Below, piece by piece: positions 35,482-42,418 of a DNA stretch of 64,000 nucleotides. The position numbers and the translations under genes were made by a program. The notes under the pieces were generated by a model, which saw only the letters and a program-made list of their open reading frames with translations, did no database searches and was not told the origin of the DNA. Origin of the DNA: Nannocystis punicea (GTDB lineage: Bacteria > Myxococcota_A > Polyangia > Nannocystales > Nannocystaceae); NCBI RefSeq assembly GCF_026965555.1, contig NZ_CP114040.1, positions 7,006,001 to 7,070,000 on the forward strand, given 5' to 3'. How positions within the stretch are numbered: the first letter of the stretch is position 1; the number at the start of each line of letters is the position of its first letter.

Positions 35482-35670
35482 GGGCGCGAGAAGTTGCCCG
35501 ATCCGCCCTGCATGCAGCCGCCCGGCCTCGGCCGCGCCGCCAACGCCGGCCCCAGGCCCGGTTTCGCGCCGTTTTGCCCGCGCGCGCTGTGACCCGCGGC
35601 ACCTTCATGATCGCGGCCGCCCGCTCCGGCGCGTCTTCCGCCTGTCCCTCCGGCCAGCTCGATGCAATCG

Positions 35671-35830
35671 TCGGACGCGCCCGCTCGACCCGACGGCGCC
35701 GCATTCACCGCACCATTCACCGCCGCAGCCCCGACCGCGCCTCGCTGGCCCATGGCATTCGCCCGACGCGCCCGCTCAACCCGACGGCGCTGCATTCACC
35801 GCACCATTCACCGCCGCAACCTCCGACCGC
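35671..35830. repeat. Tandem duplication of the 3' end of the M56 gene
   Basis: About 70 bp (35671-35738) recur at offset 90 (35761-35830) with only a few differences; shared core GACGCGCCCGCTC...CATTCACCGCACCATTCACCG. The downstream-on-plus copy holds the M56 stop at 35776-35778; the other copy is an extra, non-coding duplicate in which that stop is changed. Confidence 0.9.
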
Positions 35831-36717
35831 TCCGCCGAGCGCGCCTCGCAGGCGGTCACCATCGTCGCCAGCACCAGCGCCGCACCCACCAACCGCGGCA
35901 CGCCCCAGCCCAGCGGGCCGGGCGCACCGCTGCGGATCCGCCGAACATCGAGCACCCCTCGCACGCGCGCGCGCAGGCCGTCGGCCGCGACCCGCCCGGC
36001 CCGCTCGAGCTGCGCGCGGGCCACTGCCACCAATTGCGCCGCGTAGCTCGAGCACGGGATCCCCGTGTGCAGCGCCGCGTCGTCGGCCGCGTCCTCCGCG
36101 TGAGCCCGCAGCCGCCGCAGCGCCCACCAGGCCAGCGGATTCGGCCAGTAGAGGGCTCGGGCCAGCCCGCCGGCCAGCAGCAGCAGGCCGTCCGCGCGGG
36201 CGACGTGCGCCAGCTCGTGAGCCAGCAGCGCCCGTCGTTCGGCCGGCGGCGCAGCGAGCATCCCCGTCGGCACCAGGACCACCGGCCGCAGCCACCCCAC
36301 CACCATCGGCGTCCGCGCCGACCCGCACGCGCGCAGCTCCACCCGCGGACCCGCCGCGAGCTCGCCTGCGGTCTCGCGCCACGGACCTGCCGCGATCGAC
36401 GTCGCCCGCCGCACCCGCCGGCGCGCCAGCACCTGGCCGCGGACCAGCCGCGCCAGCAGCCACGCCGTCCCGCTCGCCCACGCCGCCAGCAGCCCCACCG
36501 CCAGCGCCCCCGGCAGCCGCGACTCCGACGTCACCAGCGCCAGCCGCGGCAGCGGCAGCACCAGCGCCACCGCGATCGCCAGCGCCCAGATCTGCCGCCG
36601 CACCGCCGCGCTGCGCCCCCGCGCGCACATGTCCAAAAGGCCAGCCGATGCGAACACCAGCGCGCCCACCAGCTCGAGCGAGCCGAGCCACAGCGCCGCC
36701 GTCGACGCCTCGTTCAC
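35776..36717 (-). CDS. BlaR1-like M56 metallopeptidase (membrane sensor)
   Basis: 313 residues from GTG 36717, one base after the BlaI stop (TGAGGTG), so co-translated with BlaI. It has N-terminal membrane helices (WLGSLELVGALVFASAGLL, IWALAIAVALVLPLPRLALV, GALAVGLLAAWASGTAWLLARL), then the zinc site LLAHELAHVARAD (HExxH) and RRLRAHAEDAADDAAL with the third-ligand Glu. This is the BlaR1/MecR1 protease module without a penicillin-binding sensor domain. In BlaR systems the protease inactivates the partner repressor on antibiotic signal. Here the sensed signal is not evident from sequence. A 3' duplication follows the stop. Confidence 0.92.
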   Translation of the reverse strand: MNEASTAALWLGSLELVGALVFASAGLLDMCARGRSAAVRRQIWALAIAVALVLPLPRLALVTSESRLPGALAVGLLAAWASGTAWLLARLVRGQVLARRRVRRATSIAAGPWRETAGELAAGPRVELRACGSARTPMVVGWLRPVVLVPTGMLAAPPAERRALLAHELAHVARADGLLLLAGGLARALYWPNPLAWWALRRLRAHAEDAADDAALHTGIPCSSYAAQLVAVARAQLERAGRVAADGLRARVRGVLDVRRIRSGAPGPLGWGVPRLVGAALVLATMVTACEARSAERSEVAAVNGAVNAAPSG

Positions 36718-36718
36718 C

Positions 36719-37114
36719 TCAGCGGCCCTCCTTGCGCGCCTGCTCGATCATCGCCCCTAGCTCGTCGAGCTCGTCGCGCGACAGCTCGCGCCCGTCGAGG
36801 TCGAGCAACGCCGCCACCGCGTCGCTCGCCGAGCCGCCGAAGAACGTGTCGACCACGTGCGCCAGCGCGGACGTGGCCACGCGATCGCGCGGGCGCGTCG
36901 GCGAGTACACGTACGTCGGCCCGTCCTGCTTGTGGCGCAGGTGGCCCTTGTCCTCGAGCACCTTCACCAGCGCGCGCACGGCCGAGTACGTCGGCGGATC
37001 GGGCAGCTCGTCGAGCACCTCGCGGATGGTCGCCTGCCCGCGCCGGTAGACGATGTCCATGATCTGCCGCTCACGCCGGCTCAGCGGATCGAGGTCGGAC
37101 TTGCGTCGCGTCAT
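36719..37114 (-). CDS. blaI: BlaI/MecI/CopY-family repressor
   Basis: 131 residues. Winged helix: LSRRERQIMDIVYRRGQATIREVLDEL, then TYSAVRALVKVLEDKGHLRHKQDGPTYVYSP, which is the family signature; the C-terminal dimerisation helices contain FFGGSASDAVAALLD. BlaI proteins bind dyad operators and are cleaved or displaced through a partner M56 protease. The gene is divergent from lspA with only 24 bp between the two start codons; the shared region contains the 35-bp palindrome at 37121-37155, so it likely represses both itself and lspA. Confidence 0.95.
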   Translation of the reverse strand: MTRRKSDLDPLSRRERQIMDIVYRRGQATIREVLDELPDPPTYSAVRALVKVLEDKGHLRHKQDGPTYVYSPTRPRDRVATSALAHVVDTFFGGSASDAVAALLDLDGRELSRDELDELGAMIEQARKEGR

Positions 37115-37120
37115 CCCGTG

Positions 37121-37155
37121 TGCTGTTTTTCTAGCACGATGCTAAAAAACCAGCA
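37121..37155. promoter_or_regulatory. 35-bp BlaI-type operator overlapping the lspA start
   Basis: A near-perfect 35-bp dyad with inner TAGCAC-G-ATGCTA and outer arms TGCTGTTTTT / AAAAAACCAGCA. It differs from the second copy at 39044-39078 at only two positions. The lspA ATG (37139) lies inside the right half, so occupancy would block either transcription or a leaderless start. Binding by the adjacent BlaI is inferred from position and symmetry. Confidence 0.8.
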
Positions 37156-37663
37156 AGTCCCCGCCAGCCCGCGTCTGTGGGCTGTGCTCGCCCTCTCTGC
37201 CGCCGGCGCGCTCGCGCTCGACCTGGGGACCAAGCAGTGGGTCTGGGACCACTTGCGCCCGACCGGCCGGGCCGTCGTCCTGTGGGATCCGCTGCTCGAG
37301 CTCGCCTTCGCCTACAACCGGGGCAGCGCCTTCGGCCTCGTGCGGCGGCTCGACTACCCGCTCGTCCTGCTCGCCCTCACCCTGGCGATGATCGCCTGGA
37401 TCGTCCTCACCACCCGCGCCGCGCACGGCACCCGCCTGCGCTTCATCGCCGGCGGCCTCATCGCCGGCGGCGCGCTCGGCAACCTCTACGACCGCCTCTT
37501 CCGCGTCGACCCGCTCGGCCACCGCGGCGTCGTCGACTTCATCAAGTTCAACTACCCCTGGGGCGGCAGCTGGCCGAGCTTCAACATCGCCGACGCCGCC
37601 CTGGTCGTCGGCGTCGTCCTCCTGATCTGGGACCTGCGCGCCCGCAAACCCGCCCCCGCATGA
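37139..37663 (+). CDS. lspA: Lipoprotein signal peptidase (signal peptidase II)
   Basis: 174 residues, four transmembrane helices. All LspA blocks are present: LDLGTKQWV, NRGSAFG, GGALGNLYDRLF, the catalytic Asp region GVVDFIKFNYPW and SFNIADAALVVG with the second catalytic Asp. It cleaves prolipoproteins at the lipobox Cys after diacylglyceryl transfer in the inner membrane; the window encodes at least 14 likely substrates. The first codons MLKNQQ are encoded by the operator palindrome and no Shine-Dalgarno is visible, pointing to a leaderless or unusual start. Divergent control by BlaI/M56 is uncommon for this normally housekeeping gene. Confidence 0.96.
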   Translation: MLKNQQVPASPRLWAVLALSAAGALALDLGTKQWVWDHLRPTGRAVVLWDPLLELAFAYNRGSAFGLVRRLDYPLVLLALTLAMIAWIVLTTRAAHGTRLRFIAGGLIAGGALGNLYDRLFRVDPLGHRGVVDFIKFNYPWGGSWPSFNIADAALVVGVVLLIWDLRARKPAPA

Positions 37664-37787
37664 ACGTGAGCCGCACCGCGGGCCTCGCTCTTCCGACCGG
37701 TCGTTCAACCTCCCTCGGCCAGCAACCTGTCCCTTCGACCAGCCCGCCGCGCGGCCTCGCCTCGACCTGTCCCTTCGACCAGCTCGT

Positions 37788-38894
37788 TCACTGCCGCGCC
37801 AGGAACGCCGCCGCTCGCGCCGCCGCGTTCGCCCGCAGATCCATCCAGAACAGCCCGTACTCGATCGCGTGATAGTTCCCCGCCCCGAGCGCGTGGTCGA
37901 GCAGTCGGCTCATGAAGTCGCGGGGCACCGGCCCGGACAGCTCCACGCGCAGCGTCCCTGCCTCGCAGCGCGCCCTCACGAAGTCCGCCTGCGGCCTCGG
38001 CCGAGCTCCGTGACTGTCCCAAAAGACAGCCCCGAGCCCCCCGCTCGCCGCCGCTTCATCGGCGCGCCAGGTCAGCGGATTCACGCACACCCGCCTCGGC
38101 GCCGGCGCATCCCTCGGCGGCGGCGGGTTCTCCACGAACTCGATCCCCTCGCTGTACTCCGGGCCGCGCGCGTTGAAGGCCACCACGCAACCCGTCTGTT
38201 CCGCCGACCCGCACACCGGCACCTCGCCGAGCCCCTCGAGCGTGATCGGCCCACCGATCAGGTACGCCGCCACCAGCCGCGCGCGCAGCGGTCCCGGCGC
38301 GATCACCTCGCGCAGCAGTCGCAGCCCCACGAACGACCCCTGGCTGTGGCCCGCGAGGATGAACGGCCGGCCCTGGTTGTCGTGCTCGAGGTAGTGGCGG
38401 AACGCCGCGATCACGTCGTCCCCGGCCAGCCCGATCGCCCCCGCCCCGTCGGCCGACGCCCTCGTGAAGGCGGTCATGTTGGCCTGGCGGTAGCGCGGCG
38501 CGAACACCCGGCAGCAGCCCGAGAACGCGCTCGCCTGGATCCGCGTCGACCCCAGGTCGGTCGCCTCGTTGACCGTCGCGTCGTCGAGCCGCGCGTTCCA
38601 CGAGTCGCCGAGGAACGACGTAGGGTGGAGGTAAAACACATCGACCTCGGGGGCAGTCGCGACCGCCACGCCTTCCACCTCTGCATCCGCCGCGTCCGCC
38701 GTCTCGGGCCGGGCGCTCCACGCCGCGGGATCGTCGTAATTCGGCGCCGGCGGGGCATTCGCGCGATCGAACGGCACCCCCGGCGCCGCCATCGCCAGCA
38801 CGATGTCGCCGAGGAACGCCCACCCGACCATCACGCACGCGACCAGCAGCGCCACGAACGCGAGCAGGGCCCATTGCAAACGGCGCCTCGTCAC
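37788..38894 (-). CDS. DUF3089 alpha/beta-hydrolase family protein
   Basis: 368 residues from GTG 38894. One N-terminal membrane helix (LLAFVALLVACVMVGWAFLGDIVL) and then VDVFYLHPTSFLGDSWNA, FAPRYRQANMTAF, the nucleophile in LAGHSQGSFVGLRLL, VVAFNARGPEYSEG and VNPLTWRADE. These are the conserved blocks of DUF3089, predicted membrane-anchored lipase/esterase-like hydrolases. The second BlaI-type operator lies about 150 bp upstream of its start, so it may belong to the same regulon as lspA. An in-frame GACTGTCCCAAAAGACAG (about 38010-38030) is another member of the dispersed hairpin. Confidence 0.85.
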   Translation of the reverse strand: MTRRRLQWALLAFVALLVACVMVGWAFLGDIVLAMAAPGVPFDRANAPPAPNYDDPAAWSARPETADAADAEVEGVAVATAPEVDVFYLHPTSFLGDSWNARLDDATVNEATDLGSTRIQASAFSGCCRVFAPRYRQANMTAFTRASADGAGAIGLAGDDVIAAFRHYLEHDNQGRPFILAGHSQGSFVGLRLLREVIAPGPLRARLVAAYLIGGPITLEGLGEVPVCGSAEQTGCVVAFNARGPEYSEGIEFVENPPPPRDAPAPRRVCVNPLTWRADEAAASGGLGAVFWDSHGARPRPQADFVRARCEAGTLRVELSGPVPRDFMSRLLDHALGAGNYHAIEYGLFWMDLRANAAARAAAFLARQ

Positions 38895-39043
38895 GCTCCC
38901 CGCCCCTCCGCGACCCGCTCCTCCTTGGATGCCCCAAAGGACAGGTTGCCCGTCTCCATCCCGACCCGACGTCTCGCGCCGGAGCCCGACCGCGCCGGCC
39001 GCCTCTGCGCATCGATGTCGGCCTCGAGTCGAGTCGTCACGAA

Positions 39044-39078
39044 TGCTGGTTTTCTAGCACTATGCTAAAAAACCAGCA
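39044..39078. promoter_or_regulatory. Second copy of the BlaI-type operator, with a relic lspA-like start
   Basis: 35-bp palindrome TGCTGGTTTTCTAGCAC...AAAAAACCAGCA, two differences from the copy at 37121. Its ATG at 39062 reads MLKNQQ, the same six codons as lspA, then runs into unrelated codons and stops within about 35 residues. It lies 150 bp upstream of the minus-strand DUF3089 gene. Either a functional second operator or the relic of a duplicated lspA promoter. Confidence 0.75.
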
Positions 39079-39298
39079 AGCCGCGGCCGGCGGAACCACG
39101 ATCGGCGAGGTCGAATCAGCCCTCGCGGCTCGTATGCGCCACGGGCGGCGAGCTCGGTGAGCCTTGGAGACGCCCGCTCAAGCAGCTTGGGTTCGCTGCC
39201 GCTCCGTCGCTTCCTGGAATTCCCACCCGAACAGTGACAGCGACCCGATGGGCCGCACATTCAAGAGCAGGCCGCGGTCGACGTCCGCGACGCCTTGT
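39079..39298. other. Intergenic remainder before the glycosyltransferase end
   Basis: 220 bp, no gene seen; the duplicated operator immediately precedes it. The minus-strand glycosyltransferase gene ends at 39299. Confidence 0.3.
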
Positions 39299-40387
39299 TC
39301 ACGCCCCTTGCGCCAGCGCCTGCGACAGCGCCTGCGCCAGAAGTTGCGGCGCCCCCGGTCGCACCAGCGTCGTCTCCGGATACAGGTCGCGCATCAGCTC
39401 CGGGATCCCGCCCACCGCGGTCGCCACCACCGGCAGCCCGTAGCGCTTCGCCTCCGCGATCACCAGCGGCGCCCCTTCGGACAGCCCCCCGATCTCGCGC
39501 GACGGCACGCACAGCAGGGCCGCCCGGCGGTACAGCGCCTCCTTCTGCGCCCCCTCGACGAACCCGTGGAAGCGCGCGTCGAGGCGCAGCCCCTCGGCCA
39601 TCCCTTGCAGCCGGCGCCGCTCCGGCCCGTCGCCGGCGATCGCCAGGCGCGGGCGTCGGGGCATCAGCGCCGCCGCGCGCAGCAGGTCGTCGACCCCCTT
39701 CTGCTTGATCAGCCGGCCGAGGAACAGCACCTCGTCGGCTGCTCTCTCGGACATGTCTCTCACGACATGTCCTTCCGCACCTGCCCCTTCGGCCACGCTG
39801 CCGACCATCGTCTCGACCCGCAGCGGCGGCGGCCCCGGCCAGGCCGCGGCCACCCGGGCCAGCTTCTCGGCCGAGGGCAGCGCCACGCTCTCCGCCTGGC
39901 CCAACGCCGCCAGCGCCGCCTCGCGCAGCGGCCCGGGCAGGCGCAGCAGCAGGTCGACGTCGGTGCCGTGGCCGTACAGCTCGCACGGCACGCGGGCGGC
40001 GCGGGCCGCCTCGGCCGCCAGCCAGCCGCACGGCAGCAGCATGTGAGCGGCGACCTTGTCGGGCCGGAACGCCCGGATCTCGCGCTGCAGGGCCCGCTGC
40101 AGCGCGGCCACGAACGGCAGCACCAGCAGGGCGCGCCACGGCCGGTCGCGGATGTTCTCGAGGATCCCGAACTGCCCCGTCAGCGACGACATGCCGGCCG
40201 GCGCGTAGGCGAAGCGGACCACCTCGCACGGCGACGGCAGCGCGCCGCGGACCCACGCGGTCCGCGGGACCAGGAACCTGACCGTGTCGCCGGCCGTCGC
40301 GCGCGCCTCCCAGTGACGCAGGATGAAGCGACCACGCGGGTCGCCGGGCCACTGCGGGAAGGTCGTCGTGACGACCAGGACCCTCAC
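39299..40387 (-). CDS. Glycosyltransferase family 4
   Basis: 362 residues; the start GTG 40387 overlaps the methyltransferase stop in GTGA, which fixes it because the residues then begin VRVLVVTTTFPQWPGDPRG, the usual GT-B N-terminus. The donor-binding half has VLFLGRLIKQKGVDDLL, LAIAGDGPERRRLQ, FHGFVEGAQKEALYRRA and the family E-x7-E (SEGAPLVIAEAKRYGLPVVAT). Probably transfers a hexose in glycan or glycolipid assembly. An in-frame copy of the palindrome (39749-39772, GGACATGTCTCTCACGACATGTCC on plus) encodes EGHVVRDMSE between the two Rossmann halves. Confidence 0.93.
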   Translation of the reverse strand: MRVLVVTTTFPQWPGDPRGRFILRHWEARATAGDTVRFLVPRTAWVRGALPSPCEVVRFAYAPAGMSSLTGQFGILENIRDRPWRALLVLPFVAALQRALQREIRAFRPDKVAAHMLLPCGWLAAEAARAARVPCELYGHGTDVDLLLRLPGPLREAALAALGQAESVALPSAEKLARVAAAWPGPPPLRVETMVGSVAEGAGAEGHVVRDMSERAADEVLFLGRLIKQKGVDDLLRAAALMPRRPRLAIAGDGPERRRLQGMAEGLRLDARFHGFVEGAQKEALYRRAALLCVPSREIGGLSEGAPLVIAEAKRYGLPVVATAVGGIPELMRDLYPETTLVRPGAPQLLAQALSQALAQGA

Positions 40388-41109
40388 AGCTTCTCCGCCA
40401 CGAACACGTAGAACCCGGCCACCGCGGCCAGCGGGCTCTCCATCAGCGCCCACTCGACGCGGTCGTGGACCTTGCCGAGGACCGGCAGGCGGCAGATCAC
40501 CGGGTGCGGCGTCGTGATGCGGATGCCCGCGCGGGCGACCACGCGGGTCCCGACCGGCAGCACACTCTCGGCCTCGGCCGGGCTGAGGAAGCGGGTCGAG
40601 ATCGCCGCCTCGTCGTAGGTCTGCGACGTCTTGCGCGGGCCCCACAGCCGCTTGATGAGGTAGCGCAGCGAGTTGCGGTTGTAGATGTCGAAGATGATGT
40701 GGCCGCCCGGCCGGGTCACCCGCGCCATCTCCGCCAGGCAACGCTCCCAGCCCGGCACGTGGGCCAGCACCTTGAAGGAGTAGGTCACGTCGAAGCTGCC
40801 GTCGGCGAACGGCAGGTCGGTCGCGCTCGCCTCCTGCACGTCGAGCCCCCGGCTCCTGGCGTGCTCGAGCATCCCGGGCGACAGGTCGACGCCCTTGGCG
40901 CTGCGGGCCGCCGCCGCCACCCTCTGGAGGATCAGGCCGGTCCCGCAGCCGACCTCCAGCGCGTCCTTCCCCTGGGCGTAGCGGCTGACGATCGCCGCCG
41001 CCTGGTCGTCGATGAGCTTGTGGTATCCGCGATCGCGGCCGTCGTCGTAGCCGGCCGAGAAAGCGTCGTAATAGTTACGGTTCTGTGAAGAATCGGCGGT
41101 CGCCGCCAT
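40384..41109 (-). CDS. Class I SAM-dependent methyltransferase
   Basis: 241 residues from ATG 41109. SAM motif LEVGCGTGLILQRVA, motif II GVDLSPGMLEHARSRGL, DLPFADGSFDVTYSFKVLAHVP and GGHIIFDIYNRNSLRYLIKRLWGP. The UbiE/Coq5-like methyltransferase domain 11 class. Coupled by 4-bp overlap to a glycosyltransferase, so it likely methylates a sugar or lipid intermediate on the same glycan pathway. A longer start to 41244 was rejected because it includes an Arg/Ala-rich segment over the Fur-like promoter. Confidence 0.92.
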   Translation of the reverse strand: MAATADSSQNRNYYDAFSAGYDDGRDRGYHKLIDDQAAAIVSRYAQGKDALEVGCGTGLILQRVAAAARSAKGVDLSPGMLEHARSRGLDVQEASATDLPFADGSFDVTYSFKVLAHVPGWERCLAEMARVTRPGGHIIFDIYNRNSLRYLIKRLWGPRKTSQTYDEAAISTRFLSPAEAESVLPVGTRVVARAGIRITTPHPVICRLPVLGKVHDRVEWALMESPLAAVAGFYVFVAEKL

Positions 41110-41160
41110 GGCCGGCACCATAGCCGCGGCCCTGGCGTGCGTCCAGGCACCCCCGGGGCG

Positions 41161-41187
41161 TTGACATTGAAAACCACTTTCAGTATC
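41161..41187 (+). promoter_or_regulatory. Promoter with Fur-box-like dyad for the imelysin operon
   Basis: TTGACA at 41161-41166 with a -10-like CAGTAT about 16 bp further. The spacer is ATTGAAAACCACTTTCAGTAT, a dyad TTGAAAAnCnCTTTCA-type matching delta-proteobacterial Fur boxes. It lies 60 bp before the first imelysin ATG. Iron regulation is therefore likely, consistent with the gene content. Confidence 0.7.
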
Positions 41188-41246
41188 CCAGCCGAACGCC
41201 ATCGCGCTTTTTGCCCTGGCGCGCCTCACGGACTGGAAGCCCACGC

Positions 41247-42410
41247 ATGCGCCGCTCGCTCCTCGCCCTCTGCCTCCTCCCCGCCTGCACCAACTCCGCC
41301 GCCACCGGCTGGGACGACGAGTCCTTCCGCACCGAGGCGCAGAGCGTCGTCGATCGCTACGCCGAGCTCGTCTCCGCCGCCTACGAGAAGTCGAGCCGCG
41401 GCGCCGAGCAGATGGACAGCGCGCTGCAGGCGTTCGTCGCCGCCCCCTCGGCCGACACCCTCGAGGCCACCAAGACCGCGTGGCTCGGCGCGCGCGACGA
41501 CTACGGCCTGACCGAGGTGTTCCGCTTCTACAACGGCCCGATCGACGCCGCGCCCGACGAGCTCGAGGGGCGGATCAACGCCTGGCCGATGGACGAGGCG
41601 TACATCGACTACGTCGAGGGCATGCCCGACGTCGGCATCATCAACGACCTCGCCGGCTACCCCGAGATCACGCGCGACGTGCTGATCGAGCGCAACGGCG
41701 CCGAGGGCGAGGACAGCATCTCGACCGGCTGGCACGCGATCGAGTTCCTGCTGTGGGGCCAGGACCTGAGCGCCACCGGCCCGGGCGAGCGGCCGTACAC
41801 CGACTACGTCGACGCGCCGGACGGCACCGCCGCCAACCAGGACCGCCGCCGCCAGTACCTCACCCTGACGAGCGAGCTGCTGCTCGACGACCTCGCGCGC
41901 GTCGCCGACGCCTGGTCCGAAGGACAGGCCAACTACCGCGCCGACTTCGTCGCCCAGGACCCCAAGGACGCGATCGGCAAGATCCTGCTCGGCATGGCCA
42001 GCCTCAGCGGCGCCGAGCTCGCCGGCGAGCGCATGACCGTGGCCTACGACACGCGCGAGCAGGAGGACGAGCACTCCTGCTTCAGCGACAACACCCACAA
42101 GGACCTGCTGGCCAACATCCAGGGCATCGAGGACGTGTACCTCGGCCGCATCGGCGATCAGGCCGGCCCCAGCCTGTCGAGCCTGGTCGCCCGCATCGAC
42201 GCCGACGTCGACGCCGTCGCCACCGCGAAGCTGCAGGCGGCCGTCGCCGCGGTCAAGGCCATCCCGGCGCCGTTCGACGCCGCCATCCAGGCGGCCGACG
42301 GCAGCCCGGAGCGCACCGCGGTCAAGGCCGCGATCGACAGCCTCAAGGAAGCGACCGACGCGCTGGTCGCGGTCGCCGACGCGCTCGAGATCGAGCTCAA
42401 CCTGGAGTAG
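41247..42410 (+). CDS. Imelysin-family (IrpA/ICMP) lipoprotein, first copy
   Basis: 387 residues; lipoprotein signal MRRSLLALCLLPAC. Imelysin traits: YAELVSAAYEKSSRGAEQMDSALQAFVAAP, TKTAWLGARDDYGLTEVFRFYNGPID, the GxHxxE-like STGWHAIEFLLWGQDLS, and NTHKDLLANIQGIEDVYLG. This M75-like fold (two four-helix bundles) is found in iron-regulated surface proteins such as IrpA and EfeO; the His and Glu in GWHAIEFLLWG are the proposed metal ligands. It is the first gene of an operon with a di-haem oxidoreductase 8 bp downstream. Confidence 0.92.
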   Translation: MRRSLLALCLLPACTNSAATGWDDESFRTEAQSVVDRYAELVSAAYEKSSRGAEQMDSALQAFVAAPSADTLEATKTAWLGARDDYGLTEVFRFYNGPIDAAPDELEGRINAWPMDEAYIDYVEGMPDVGIINDLAGYPEITRDVLIERNGAEGEDSISTGWHAIEFLLWGQDLSATGPGERPYTDYVDAPDGTAANQDRRRQYLTLTSELLLDDLARVADAWSEGQANYRADFVAQDPKDAIGKILLGMASLSGAELAGERMTVAYDTREQEDEHSCFSDNTHKDLLANIQGIEDVYLGRIGDQAGPSLSSLVARIDADVDAVATAKLQAAVAAVKAIPAPFDAAIQAADGSPERTAVKAAIDSLKEATDALVAVADALEIELNLE

Positions 42411-42418
42411 ACTCGGAC

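Noticed and set aside
39062..39166. A 33-codon MLKNQQ... reading frame as a small gene
   Set aside because: Only the first six codons match lspA; the rest is arbitrary, so it is better read as an operator relic.
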